From Polytrichum commune (lineage: Eukaryota; Streptophyta; Polytrichopsida; Polytrichales; Polytrichaceae): a stretch of DNA of 64,000 nucleotides. Shown here piece by piece: positions 22,601 to 35,192 of this stretch (position 1 is the first letter of the stretch; every line of letters starts with the position of its first letter). The notes beneath the pieces are model-generated. The model made no database searches and was not told where the DNA came from. It worked only from the letters and a program-made list of their open reading frames with translations. The translations under genes were made by a program, and so were the position numbers. The stretch spans positions 4,588,501 to 4,652,500 of the forward strand of contig OX485805.1 in NCBI GenBank assembly GCA_950295325.1, given 5' to 3'.

Positions 22601-25265
22601 TGAATGTAGGAGAGATGCCCGCAGAGGACCAAGGTTCAACCCTTCCCATATCTGCAAGCGCAGGAAAGCTTGGAGGAGTCGTGGGTTTGAAAGAGGAAAT
22701 TGGAGAAGGGATTGTGGTCGTTGGGGGTCTCGTTGAAGATATCAGCGACTCTGTAGACTCGGTTACAGAGGAAGCAGCAGTACGTGAACCTTCGGACATT
22801 GACGAGGCACAAGGCTTGCCAGCTGCTATCTCTGTAACTTCCTCTCCTGAGGACATTGCCCCTATATCTGAAAGGGCAGACACCTTTGCTGACGTTTGGT
22901 CAGCAGAGGAAGAGTCGGAAGCAGGGCAGATGATTTCCGAGGATGGTGATGAACTCAGCTGCAACGACTCCTCGCGAGGATACAGACCTGCTTCGAAAAA
23001 AGTTTAAATTTAGAATCCAGACGAGGAAAATCCCTACACGTTGTAAACTTAAGGCGACGAAGAGGCTCTTTAATAGTTGCGGACTATCAAGAGAAGGCTA
23101 GCAAGGGGCAAATATACCGATCCTACTAGCGGCGATGTCGATATTAGAAATACAATTTAGGAAGAGGGAACTCCAATTATTTAGAGTCAATGCACTCCCT
23201 GCACCTCCATTTTCGACGGTGATCACTGGACGAGGCAATACAATCAGCCCTTTGATCCGTGAATGTACTATAGAATGTTCACATTGATCGAAGGGTCCAG
23301 AGTTACAAGCAGAAATTTTGTGGGCTCTACTTAAACGCTATAATTAAAGTACATCTTGTCAACAGAATGGCCAGTAAACCTTAATCTTCTAATTTTGCAG
23401 ATAAGTAGCTCAAGTTCCTCACCATAATCTGGACTTCCTTGGTCATACAGCCACTGCGCTACTGCGGATTTGTTCATGCTTCCAAGATTGTCGTATCTTG
23501 AACTAATTCCATGCTCCGAATCGTCCACCTCGATAACTTCAGCCTCACCTTGTAGACTCTGGAGGTCACCTTCCTCCGCGCAAGTCAAGAATGAGGACGC
23601 AATCGAACGTCGATTTGAACCAAAGTCAGCAGGGGCAGTGGGCGGACATTCATGCTTGGGGCAGCCGGGTGAAGAAGATAGATTGAGTAGCATATCTGGG
23701 TGGAGTCCGGCCCGTAAAGGTTCCCAAAGATCAATGGTTTTTACACGTGTAACATAGCACGTAAGGTTGTCGACGTAATACTTCTTATCTTTCTTCATGC
23801 TCCTAAATAATGGCCACATTAAGAGTAAAAAAATTTAGTGCCTCAACTTTCTTTCATCCCTTTGACTGACCGGTCTCACCTCAAAAAAAAAAATTGGACT
23901 CGTCTCATAAAACGTATCATTCTAACCCTACTCCCTATTCAACCTTAAGCTTCTATAACAGTTACATTGAAAGTTTAATGTACGTGTGGATGTTGTGCAA
24001 CCTTGTACAGCAAAGACACGTACTAGGACACTCATGCACAAAAACATACCTGTCGAGAATGACATGATGTGCACCGAAACTCTTGGCTTCTTCAACCGCA
24101 AGCACTTTCATATCCCGGCTCAATTGCACGTCAATGTCAAGCTTCACCTGATTGGATAACCGATAAAGTTAAGTAGAAATTAGACCTTGGAATCGGACCG
24201 TAAAATTCTGCTAACAAATTCTGCTAACAAATTGTAAACGCAGTTGGATATATTTGTGCAGTGTTACCCTACAATTCGACCCACTAACTTCGCAAAATCA
24301 TGACGTTCGCAGGTGTCAATCGTGATTTATCTTAATTGACGCACATCCGGCAAACAGCAAAAGAAGAAGGATTTTACCCCAAGTTTCTGACATTTCAAGT
24401 GGAGCTCTAGATTATTTAGAAGTTGCTGCTTCTTGCTGGCAGCCTCGAATTCCAGCGCTGGGCGGTTCACTCCATTCCAGTTTTTCTCCACAGGACCTGA
24501 TTTGTAACCCACTGCAAAATCTCACAACAGACAGGGAGCTACTATCAGTTATACAGACAGCTGTAACAGTAGTTCTTCGAAGACTGAAGGAAATATCGAT
24601 CTAGAATGAAGTCCATTCTGGCTGGCAGGTGCCTAACGCACCACAATTGCTAGCTTTCACGGACAAGAAGTGAGCCTGTAAATTCTACATTCTTGAAAAC
24701 TTGTCTGGATGTAAAACTACATATCACTGCTAATGAAACCTAAATTGCAACACCTTGCCGTCTTGGTCGGGCGTCGCCTCTAAAAAACCATAACTGGACT
24801 AAAGCGTTCGATTCCTTCGTCCTCCCAGCGTCAAGTATGTTTCAAATCTTCTTCTAAAGCGTGCACTCATTCCTCACACTGCTAGCAAGGTGGTCCGTTC
24901 ATAAACAGCACTTCATGTAACTATAAACGGGAGTAACTCCTTTAAACTAGATAAGAATGAGAGTGTAAAAGGATGTGGATGCAACATTTCTTACGTTTCG
25001 AAAGACCTGCTTGAAATCCACCCTTGGAGCTTGGATTGGAGTTCTGCTGAAGGATAGCCAGGAGCTTCAGGTTGTCCCCTCGTTGAACAACGTGGTCAAG
25101 TGTCCACTCCATCGTTATAATAGCCGAGAGGTCCTTGGCGGGATCGACAACTACCAGGACTCGTTGACAAGTGCTGTCAAGTTCATCACTCCAATTCACT
25201 TGCACGACTTCCTGTGAAGCTGCCTGCATACCTGAAATGTGCCTCCTGCCTTCAACGACTGCCAT
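19689..25265 (-). CDS. Cytoplasmic receptor-like kinase with N-terminal USP-like domain
   Basis: This is a Ser/Thr kinase of the plant family annotated as 'inactive protein kinase SELMODRAFT_444075-like'. Inferred exons: 25265-24995, 24511-24378, 24147-24050, 23802-23423, 22987-21947, 21786-21549, 21320-21173, 20801-20652 and 20078-19689. All junctions are GT-AG with consistent phases, totalling 2,850 nt (949 residues). Residues 1 to about 168 resemble the adenine-nucleotide-hydrolase/USP fold ([43 protein letters not shown]). A low-complexity Ser/Thr/Pro linker follows, then the family motif [13 protein letters not shown] (525-537) and a kinase domain at about 543-830: loop AQGGYG 562-567, Lys583, Glu599, HRD 678-680, DFG 698-700, YLAPEYAE. 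No signal peptide or membrane segment is seen, so it is probably a cytosolic RLCK. The first loop Gly is Ala, but Lys, HRD and DFG are present, so it may be active. The start is the first in-frame ATG (MAVVEGRRH). Confidence 0.92.
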
Positions 25266-26159
25266 CTTGGTCAGGAATAATATCCTGAGAATCACAGCCC
25301 CCTTGATTGCAAGCTCCTTGATAGGAATGAACAAGTGAAAGAATGTGATCTGCTCGGACTACAGGATTTTCCAAGAAACCGCACTTGGAAATGCCAAAAC
25401 AGAAGTTCAATAGACTTTTTAAAGACAGTTTAGAATTGTCTTAAGCCATAGGAATGATCTTAAGTGATAGGTAGAGTGCCGGTATCACAATTGATATCCT
25501 TACTAGTCATTCTCCGAAACAAAAAACAAAAAGCACATCCACTGTGAGCGCACAAGACGCACATAGTACCATAAGCTTAAGGTCACTAGACTACGGGTGG
25601 CACGAGGTTCGCAGAGTGACATCAGTCAAACCAAGCGATTGCAATCATCAGGGACAATATATGCATCGCCTCGAAGCCTTTGGCCTCTTGATGATCTTTC
25701 TCAGAGTCGAATTCTAAGAAAGTATAGTTCGACGACACTAGGATTTAGAACTTCACACTAACTTCGAGTTTTGCAGATATAACTTAGTTTCCAGATCTGC
25801 AAGAGACGGAAAAGTTTTGTTTACAGGTTTTCACAAAAGAACTATAAGCTGATATCTACAAATTCACTGCTTAGATTCCTTCTTCACGAGGTTTCTTGAC
25901 ACAATAAGGCGCTTAGCTAGGTATACGAAGCACTCGCTCATCCAACTCTCGGCCTCAGAGTCGGTAACAACGTCCGAAAAAGTCGTGATGAGAATACGAA
26001 AGCTGAACATACACTCTAAGCGCTTGCGGAGGCAACCTCAGACGACCGGTCAAAAAAGACTGCACCATTTCTTGCTCCGATCATCAAACTTCGAAAGATT
26101 TCTTCCAACCTCCTTAAGCACTGTTTAAGCAAGCTCTAGAATCCGGCCTCAATCCATGT
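25266..26159 (-). promoter_or_regulatory. 5' flank of the kinase gene
   Basis: About 0.9 kb of AT-balanced DNA lies directly upstream of the kinase ATG. It must include the leader and probably the core promoter. The frame stays open upstream of the ATG for some 70 bases without another ATG. No TATA box or other element could be assigned with confidence. Confidence 0.35.
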
Positions 26160-26830
26160 GCCGCTGTAGCAAGAAAGGTTCCCCCGGGCGGATCGAGCCC
26201 AAGTATGTTACTTAGAGTACAGGTCCCCCACGGAGCTGCCGTGGGAATCCGCACTTTAACCTCAGCGGGACCGCTCGTGGATGTGCCTCGCGCAATGCTT
26301 TCCAGGGGCGCCTTTGCGCGCGCACGCCCTCCCCCCTTTCCTCCTCATGCCGTCGCCTCTCTCGGATCTCTCCCATTTCTCTCCTCCATCACCATCTCCA
26401 TCTCCATTTACATCCCCTCCAACTTCTCTCTACAAGCTGTAACTTATTTGTTACATTGTCTTTGTAGGCGATTTATCTCCGATTTCTTGGCTTCTTTTCT
26501 CTCTTTCCCTCGGATCTCTAGTCCCGTTCCTGATCTCCTCCAAGCTCTCTACCAACATTACATCATGTTAAGTAATAAGTAAATAAACATTGTGACATTG
26601 TCTCCAATTTCTCAACTTCTTCTCTTCTTTCACTCTTTCCGAATCCTAAGGTTCTGTCCATTTTCTTTGGTGTGCGGCTTCCTTGTCCTTGTTGCTGCTC
26701 TTGAGGCTGCTGCTGCTGCTGCGACATCCTGCCCGGAATCTTCAGGAATCTTCAGAGGCTCAGCGCTCGGGCAGAGGAGGTAAACATTGGGGTCTGCCCG
26801 CTGGCTCAGATCCAATCGTTTTGCGGATCG
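26160..26830 (+). promoter_or_regulatory. GC- then CT-rich promoter-like island, gene unknown
   Basis: A GC-rich segment (26,170-26,330, with CCCCACGGAGCTGCCGTGGG inverted repeat) is followed by a long CT-rich stretch (26,330-26,540, repeated CTCC/CATCTCC). A short frame at 26,592-26,783 contains GCTGCTGCTGCTG and ends near a possible donor (GGAGGTAAAC at 26,776). This resembles a plus-strand plant transcription start with a pyrimidine-rich leader, but no recognisable coding exon follows. It could be a truncated gene end, or the distal promoter of the kinase gene. Confidence 0.3.
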
Positions 26831-29800
26831 GACTTAACCCTTAATGTCCTTTGTGACCATAATTTGGTTGTGAGCAGTTCGCTCTAAACCCCTTTGACAC
26901 TAGTTCAGATGGTTTCTTGATTGTTTTAACTATTCTTTTTGTTCATGTTCAAGTTTGTTATGTTATGCCACGTGGATAATTTTGATTGAACAGAGTTAGT
27001 TTTTTTTTTTTTTAAATTCAAATATGAGAGTGTGCTCTCGATTGGTTTACAGTGGAATTGGTTCACAAACCAAAACTTAACATGTGTCACCTCCGTAGTT
27101 TAGGGGCAACATATCCTTAACATGTTTTTTTGTTGATCCCCATGTCCAAATAATTCCCAATTGATTTGAAAGCTTGCATGACACTTCAAACACACCATAC
27201 CCTAAACATCTACCGATGGAATTTTTAGTTAGACATGTGTTGGTGGGTGTAAATCCATGTGGAAGGTGCGTAGTTGTGGCACCGTTGCCTCAAATTGCAA
27301 AGGTTCCCAAAAAATCACAAAGTAATGGTTTCAAGATGTGTGAGTTGGTTTGAGTAGGTACACTGCCCCTTCTCGAATGAGGGTAATATTTTGTTATTTG
27401 GAAATGATTTGAGTGGAGGTTTGATCAAAAACCCAGCACTAATTAATTTCTAAATCGATGCCCCTCGAGACCACTATTGACGTTCCTATTATAATGTCCT
27501 ACATAATAGAACTTCATCATTCAAAATATGGATTGTGAGTAGTCATCTCTAACTTGCAAACATCTATAAGGTTGGATATGTCCAAAAAGAAACTTTAGAT
27601 CTTCAGCTATGGTCACTAAAATCGAGGTGACATTTTCTAGATAGAAATGAGGGAAATTGGGCGTGGGAGTCCAAGTGTGGTATGGGAATTATTTTTCATT
27701 GGTCTATAAATTGATATCACAACGTTTGACAAAAGAATCACAATCTATTTGTAAGTTTTGACGTTACAATAAATTTCCAAAGTCAAGAATCTCTCCTAAC
27801 CCATATTCAAGGAACCCAAATATGTGCCCTTTTAACTTACTTTTTCCTCACTTTGAATGAGATAGTTACATGTGTGATTTTAAGGACTTATTTCATCACA
27901 TTAGGAAATGACAACTACTTACTTGGAAGTTCATAATTTTAGGATGACTCTATATATTAAGATTGGGGGTATTGGAAATGGGTTTGTCTACTCTACATCA
28001 TGGAATTTCGACATACTACTTATCAAAAATACTTTAATTTGTAAGTTGAGATAATTGACTATGAGGGGGCCTCACAAGGACCATAAGATTTAGAACTAAA
28101 ATTTTAATACTTTTGAAGTAATTTTCCATAACCCCCTTATGTCACTTTCATTACCAAATGGCGCAAGATATTTGGAAAGATTGAGGGTGGTTTAAGTTCA
28201 TGACCCTCTCCAACACTCACTCTTTAAGAGTGCCATAGATCTCCACAATGTAAGGGTCCCGATCTAGTTTGGAAGAAAGGGGTATGTATGATAACCAACT
28301 CGCCACCCTATGGCTTGGCCAGTTATCTTGTACACGGTAAGAATGAAGAGAGCGTTGATTGGCTTTGCAATGACCACTTGGAAATTCTTGAACAAACTCA
28401 ACCATAACTTGATATGATGTTGTGATCAATAAAACAAATATTGCACAATGGCATAACCTCTTCCATTGAATGTGATATTTTATCATCAAAATTTTGTTAT
28501 ACTATATAAGAGTGCATACCTATTAATTTTGTTATACTCGTTAAAAAAATTGCATCATCTTTGATATTTTAAAAGTTAATAATAGCATTGTGTGACTCCA
28601 AACGGTGATCCACACTGCGTGAAATTCAAAAATGATATTCAAACATCCATTTGGAGGCTTGGTTCTCTTAGAATGCCCAAGAGCTCATCATAGTCACTCC
28701 ATATGGATCCACCAATACACCATATAAGTGTTGGAAGCCCAACAAAAGTTTATTGAAGCTTCAATATTTGAGCTCACAACATCTCCTCAATAACTTTAAC
28801 ATGAATAAGTTATCGTGTCAATTGGATGAACAACCAATGTTTATTCCTCCTCTCCTTTACTCTATCTTAAAGGATGCATGGTTTGCACATAGCATTATTC
28901 AAATCCAAAGCATTGTTATGTGGGACTGCCAGTATTCCACAAAAAATTTCCAAAATTTTTCCACATTCAATCTAAATGTGGAAAATATTCCCTGAGATAC
29001 TGTCATTCCCACATAACACTGTCATGGATCCGAATAATATTATGGAAGATCAACTCGCATGGTTCTCAAGAAGAACTGATAAAGACCAATAACTGTTTAA
29101 ATATGCCAATTTGTTCGGTGACTCATCTTGTGTAACTAGGGTTATACCAATTACAAACTTGGATGTAGGTGATTTTTGATGACCTTGGACATTCGTAAAC
29201 ACTTTGTTAAGTGGCATGATATTTGGCATCTCACATGGGAAGTCGACCTTTAGACTATTTGGATTGAGAGAAACAATGCAAACTCTCATCAAGAACAATA
29301 GCATGAATCCAAGAGTAAGTATGTAAGATGGGATGAGCGTGTCATTTATGGCAAATGGGGTGTGGGGGAGGGTGCTTAAATACAACAAGGCTCGCCCATT
29401 TTGTCAAAGAAGGTTTTCTTAAAGTCATGGGTTGTGGTGGGGATCCTATGCTACCATGACGACCATGACAAGTTTATGATGACTTGGAATTGGAAGAACA
29501 TAACTTAGGTAAATAACCCCTCGCAAGTGGTGTAGTTTGTGGGTGGACCCTTGACAAACCACATTGTTTGCTTTGTTTTGTGGTCCCGCTTTTGGCTTCA
29601 CGTCGCATTGTAACACACTTGAGTCTAGGGTTCCGCCTCCCTTCCAAGTGGGTAAATCTTCTTGATTTTTTGGGTTGTTTTAAACATGTGACCATGGGTT
29701 GTGAGAATAAAAATGATTTAGGATTTCTCATGGTCATGGCCAGTTGGCCAAAGACCATGACCAAGAGAAATCCACGTCACTTCATTAAAAGCCCTGGTCA

Positions 29801-31690
29801 CGTGACATAGTGTAGAAGATACTTAGACTAGAACGTATTGTTTTCAATAAAAAATTAGGAATAAGGAATCACTGAAAAAAATTCACTACAAGTATGAGTT
29901 GCTATCTTTAGATAATTCTTATAAACAAAGAACAACAATTATTATTTTTTCTTCTAACATGGTCGTTTTATTTTCTATTAAGATGACCTATTTGGATTCT
30001 CTTGTCGTAAAATCCGGGTGACCACCAAACATTATCCATTTTTTAGCATGTAGGATTCCATGTCACTTTATCGTCCATTTTTTGACATGTTCACCATGGT
30101 CACATTTATTTGTGATCGACCTTGTATAAAACGAAATGGGACTGCCACCCATTTCTCAACCAACAAAAGATTTTAGAAAGTGGCGGTGGTTACAATCATC
30201 GCCTAATCAATATGAATATCCCCTTAATTCACTCTTGACGTTGGTTCTTACCTTGCCATGTGTCTACAATTTCTTTTCTTTTTATTATTATTATTATTAT
30301 TATCACTATGACTAAATATCTCAAATCTTGCGCCCTTTGACGATCGGATAGAGATTATCCCACCCCATGCTACAACTGTCTTGTTTTGTGGCTCACCCAA
30401 CTTGCTCAAGTGACGAAAAGGACCAATAAAACACATCGTAATGTACAAGTACATAGTAAACTAGGTTAGTTTTCTCAATTCCCACAAGACTAGAAGAGAA
30501 GTAGTCCATCCCAACCACCCATTGCAACTCATGGCCAGAAACACATAAATAAATCAACTCGATTGCGAACAAGGCGTTTCCGGTTGCCAATCCTCCCGAA
30601 TCCGTAACTGAAAACCTCCAGCTTTCAGCCCAAATGGATTTGAGGATGCGTTTAATGTCCACCAGTTGCAACAGATGGTCGGAATGAATGAGCTCGATTT
30701 TCCTCGCTCATTCCTAGCACAAGTTGCAATAATTTTTTTTTTTAAAAAGGGCATGCATCGTGCGAATCGTACAACCGCTAATTTCATTAAGTAGTACGGG
30801 CACAACGAAACCCGGGGCTCGGCTCCTCGCCTTTGACGATCACTTCCGAGGCATTGGAGTTTGTGATCACATGGACGGAGGCCCTTGTACTACTAGTCTA
30901 GGCCTCCTATTGCATTGACTTACATAACTAAATAGGATCATGCCACCATCACACGACTTTTTGGTGATGTCCATTGCCGACTGAAAACTCTTGTGGACGT
31001 TGACATGTTGGGGGGTGAGAGTGAGGTAGACCTAGTTTATTGAAATTATACAAGAGATGCTTAGTAGTTAGTACGCAAAGGAAGGGGGTTCTACCGTACA
31101 TGTCTATGGTAGCCACACTAAACAATTCGATTAGTGTGGGTGGAGGATTAGTGTGGAATTGTTTAGTGCACATCACACTAGATTTGTAGTCAAGAGGGTT
31201 CGAGGTGGGTCAAAGATGATGGGCCTTCCCTTAAGTCTTCTGACCACCACCTTACATGAAATAAAGCAATCACCGTACATCAAAAGTAACATAAAAACAA
31301 GTAATCGCCCACATTGACTTTGTAGAGGGGGGAAACAATAAATATTGTGGCCCATGCTAATCTTCTACTAGACAATTTAGCGTTGGTTGAAAAGTATCGT
31401 GGGCCATGCTAGTGGACTTACCAAAATATGTATGGTATAGGTTCTCTTCTTTGTCTCTTAATTACCTCTAGCATGGTTTCCATGAAGTAGGTTCATCATC
31501 GTCGTAGTAGTCCACATAAGTCGGCTTGTCAAAGTTTTAATGATATCTATTGTTGGAGTCAACATTGGATCGGCTTACGTTGTCGAAGGCCAATGCATAG
31601 AGGGGTGCATTGACCGAGGTAAATTAGGGCACGCCGCACCCCATTTTGAAAGAGTTATCGGATCAAGGGAACGGCCACACTAACTACACT
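26831..31690. other. Gene-poor AT-rich DNA
   Basis: No credible gene is seen in almost 5 kb. Short frames (for example 28,217-28,489 minus, 29,474-29,764 minus and 30,393-30,805 minus) have no family resemblance. An (ATT)n microsatellite lies at 30,283-30,302. A run of T lies near 27,001. Confidence 0.4.
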
Positions 31691-31691
31691 A

Positions 31692-31860
31692 AATTGGATA
31701 TAGGATATTTAGTGTTTGATACACTAAATACGAACACATACACTTAAATATCAATAACCATGTGAAAGTAAGTAACGTTGAATGTAAACTCAAACACTAA
31801 ATATCAACTATGGTATTATGTGGAAGTTACGTGTTTGAATTTAGTATTAATAAGGATATG
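31692..31860. mobile_element. Fragment of a CTACACTAAAT-ended element
   Basis: The segment starts CTACACTAAATTGGATATAGG, continues with ATATTTAGTGTTTGATACACTAAATAC, and matches the left half of the element at 33,113-34,199 almost base for base, including CACTAAATATCAACTATGGTA near 31,795. It provides the uninterrupted version of the site occupied by the insertion at 33,225-33,986. No matching right end was seen, so it is probably truncated. Confidence 0.6.
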
Positions 31861-31861
31861 A

Positions 31862-33110
31862 AAATGATATTGTCGACTTCAGCAGAGGAGAGATCAACGA
31901 GCAGGAGACTCATATAAAGTATGAATCTGCACTAAGTTGGGGTATGTCATGGTTATATTCTCAGGGCCTACATGAACGAACGCACAATGCTTAATAATGT
32001 TATGGATATACGATGGCTCCTCTTAATAATATCATATGATAAATACCCCGGGTGTGCATTAGCATGTAAGAAACATCGAAATCAACCCCCCCCCCTCCTC
32101 ACCAAACTAAGAATAAAAGATACGGGAACATCTCTTGTGCCCAAAACTGATGGAAATCTTACACTTCAACTTACGGTTCCCTCCTCATGGAGATTATGAA
32201 ACACGAGTCTCCCTCGTAAACGCATGTAAGTGTGAATGTTTGTACATTGTTGCAAAATCTCTTAATATCAAACAAAGTCGTATGTAAAGTCTTTCAAAGA
32301 GGAATGAAACCGTGGGTTTCATCTTTCTTGAAAAATAATCCTTCTACCAAGAGCTCATTGTGTATCGGAGCCTATTTTTGAAGTTGGGTGAAGTTTTTCA
32401 GACCTCCTCTTTACACCTCTCAAACTTTGAGGGGATTCCAAGATCTAAAAGAACGCTTGCACATGGACCCATTGTTTTAAATCATGGATCGACCCATGCA
32501 AAGCTAGCTTGGCCCACGCATCTTATCAGCAGGACAAGATGGAAAACCAATTTAGAACAGCCCGACACCACTCTTTGTCTATGGTAGTTTAAGCATTAGA
32601 AACGTGGACGAATGTGTGTTACTTCTCATAAACGTAGTGTTTGGGTCTAAACGCGTGGTTTCATTGCTCCACTTTCACAAACAACTCTACTAATCGCCGA
32701 ATTTGTCACTTTTAAAAATGAAAATGGAATTTGGGGTGTAAGGAATCGTGCCTAATAAATTAACGACGTTGGGTTCAAAATCTGCCAAATAGCCGTGCAT
32801 GTATTTTAAGCTAGACATGGGATAGATCCGACACTCGGAGTCAGATCCCCATGCATTGAATCATTTTGTGGCTATGGAGAGATGGAAGCACTGTCGCATA
32901 CTTCAACATTAAACAAGTTTTGTTCGAGAAATAGGCCGCAAGTGAATCATTCAATTTGGGCAGGTGAATCAGACGCATTGTAACTTAGTAGTTTGATGTG
33001 TGTGTGTGTTACTATTAAGATGATGTTTGGAGTCCTAGAAATATAGACTCCGAGTTTCTTGTGTGCAGTCAACTCAGAAGTGATTGAGGCTTGGCAATTC
33101 TCGAAGACAC
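31862..33110. other. Intergenic DNA, no gene seen
   Basis: There is no recognisable coding region or structured repeat apart from a short (GT)n tract near 33,000. Frames at 31,972-32,199 and 32,360-32,587 look random. Confidence 0.35.
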
Positions 33111-33112
33111 TA

Positions 33113-34199
33113 CACTAAATAGGATGTTTAGTGTTTGATACACTACATACAAACGCATGCACTAAATATCAATAACCCTATGAAAGTAAGTAGCATTAAA
33201 TGTAAACTCAAACACTAAATATCAGGGTCCATTCACGATTGAGGTACTACTTTTGGGACAAAGGACTTAAGGACTTCACAATATTTGGGTACATTTAGGG
33301 TATTTTTATTAATTACCAAAAAATCGGGGAGAACCAACGGCCAGGATCTTCTTGGATAAGTGTCAGCGGGAAGGTGACGGGATTTCCAGAGCAGCATGAA
33401 TCCAAAATAAAAATTGACAATTTGGCGACATCAATGGCATTTTTTTTGTTATTTAGGTGTGCATTGGTGGTCAATTATTTCATGTTTTGCATCTTGGTAC
33501 CTTGGCATAAGTGTCATGTGTCCATTCATATAATTTTTTTTGTCCAATTCTTATACTAGACGTTCCTTTTACGTGTGGCCGTGTACATATGTATTTTTGG
33601 CCATGTTTGGTGCCACATGTAAAGTTGGGCAATTGGTATTGAATGCATTTTTGGTTCTATTGGTACACACTTGAACGATGATTGTGAGGAAAAAATTTGG
33701 GATCGTTTAGACTAATTCTTGTTGTCCTTTTCATTCCTTGATCCTAAGGTGAACAATTAAGACAACACTCCTAAATGTCCTTTAAGGAATCAAAATGATA
33801 TCTTAGATGACCCTATTCCTTCTAAATTAACTTTGTCGGTGTACTCAATATGGAGTATGAATGGTAGGTATGATCCAAAATATGCTTCACAATACAAATC
33901 CAAGCATACCAAGCATGTGAAGTTATCCAAAAAAGTCCTTTTTCCGTTAGACACCCAAAAGTAGTACCCCAACCGTGAATGCCCCCATCAACTATGGTAA
34001 TATGTGGAAGTTACATGTTTGAATTTAGGGTTAGGAAGGATATGAAAAAAATATATATATAATAAGGGAGGTGGCAGTAGGGAAGGTAGCAACACGTTTA
34101 TGTCTAACACTAATTGTCAAGAAGCTGAATATTAGTGTTGAGTAGGGTAGGGTGGTAACAACACCAAATATAATCAAACACTAAATATTCTATTTGGTG
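33113..34199. mobile_element. CTACACTA-ended nonautonomous DNA element with a nested insertion
   Basis: The left end is CACTAAATAGGATGTTTAGT and the right end is the inverse, ...CTAAATATTCTATTTGGTG. Both are bordered by TA (33,111-112 and 34,200-201). Internal subterminal repeats (CACTAAATATC, TTTAGTGTTTG) recur. About 760 bases of the middle belong to a separate nested element, so the original element was about 325 bp. It has no coding capacity. Confidence 0.6.
33225..33986. mobile_element. Nested TIR element, 762 bp
   Basis: The left terminus GGGTCCATTCACGATTG and the right terminus (reverse complement GGGGGCATTCACGGTTG) form the inverted repeat, which extends inward to GGTACTACTTTTGG / CCAAAAGTAGTACC. 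ATCA flanks both sides (33,221-224 and 33,987-990), while the related fragment near 31,800 has a single ATCA in CACTAAATATCAACTATGG. The interior encodes nothing recognisable. Terminal GGG and a TCA/ATCA duplication suggest a Harbinger-like (3-bp) element, but this is not certain. Confidence 0.65.
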
Positions 34200-34599
34200 T
34201 AGTATACCTAAGTGTGCAGTTGATGTAAAATGACGTATCAAGGGTGAGGGTCTTGGCCTGGTGATCCCCCCTAGAACTACATGCACTTACGCTAGCTATA
34301 AGTTTTCAACGACGACTACCCCACTTACTTTCTTCTTGGTTAGTTAACCAAGTACTTTCACTTTCTTGACACCTAGTTCAACAAGGATTTTGGCACTTGG
34401 TACAAAAACAACATCCATTTGGGAAGGCACTGTGGGATCCACTACGATGGGAAACCTTGGACACGGGAAAGAAATTAGATTACTTTCACTTCAAGGATTT
34501 CTCAGCCATGAATGTGTTCATACTTTGAAGCAATCATTGATACCGGCCTAGTGTGAAATCATTGTTGCCTACTGCACCTCAGATCATAGATTGGCCAGT

Positions 34600-34822
34600 G
34601 ATCAACTCTCCCAAATAAGGCACTCTTTGTGTTGGAGTGTCCTCTCTACAACTCCATTAGAGATAGGAACCATTCCCTATATCAAAAATGCAATATTAGG
34701 TAGCTTCAAGTCTTTTCAAATCCATCAAGGTTGGTATGATATTACCTATTTGCCATTGGTATCTAGATCATTAAAGCCTTGTGGTGTCTACAAATCCTCG
34801 TTTGTTAGGAAGGTGAAACTAT
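34600..34822 (+). pseudogene. Reverse-transcriptase tail fragment
   Basis: Read with one frameshift near 34,625, this gives a GVLECPLYNSIRDRN-like segment followed, in another frame, by NAILGSFKSF. It resembles the C-terminal, zinc-knuckle-adjacent tail of reverse transcriptase-like proteins and matches the fragment at 47,640-47,905. It is heavily decayed. Confidence 0.35.
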
Positions 34823-34917
34823 AGAAAACTAAATATCATACATGTATATTCGAATTTTCAATGATGAACAACTTGAGTATGGAAATAGCATCAAAGTCCC
34901 CAAATTAAATATAGTGG

Positions 34918-34921
<4 letters not shown>

Positions 34922-34962
<41 letters not shown>
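34922..34962. repeat. (CT)n(AT)n microsatellite
   Basis: A run of TC dinucleotides passes directly into a run of AT dinucleotides. Confidence 0.95.
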
Positions 34963-35192
34963 CCTAGTAGCCTACTTCATGTAGGATACGGAACATGCAA
35001 TTAGTGCGAGATGATTAGTGAATCCAAATTGTGCATGCAACCATTTTCCTTGTTCAATCAAATAATACACCTAGAATGGTTAACAAAATTTGAACAACGT
35101 ATTCCTATATCTTTGAGGATTGGCTTTTTGGTGTTTGTTCTTAGATCCACCATACCAAACCGCACATTACTCAAATGTAGATGTGCATTTAA

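Noticed and set aside
22513-23007. 164-codon plus-strand frame
   Set aside because: It is the antisense shadow of the Ser/Thr/Pro-rich linker in kinase exon 5.
30530-30690. Exon-like plus-strand frame (NKAFPVANPPESVTENLQLS)
   Set aside because: The frame is open for about 50 codons, but I could not find splice sites or a family, so no feature is called.
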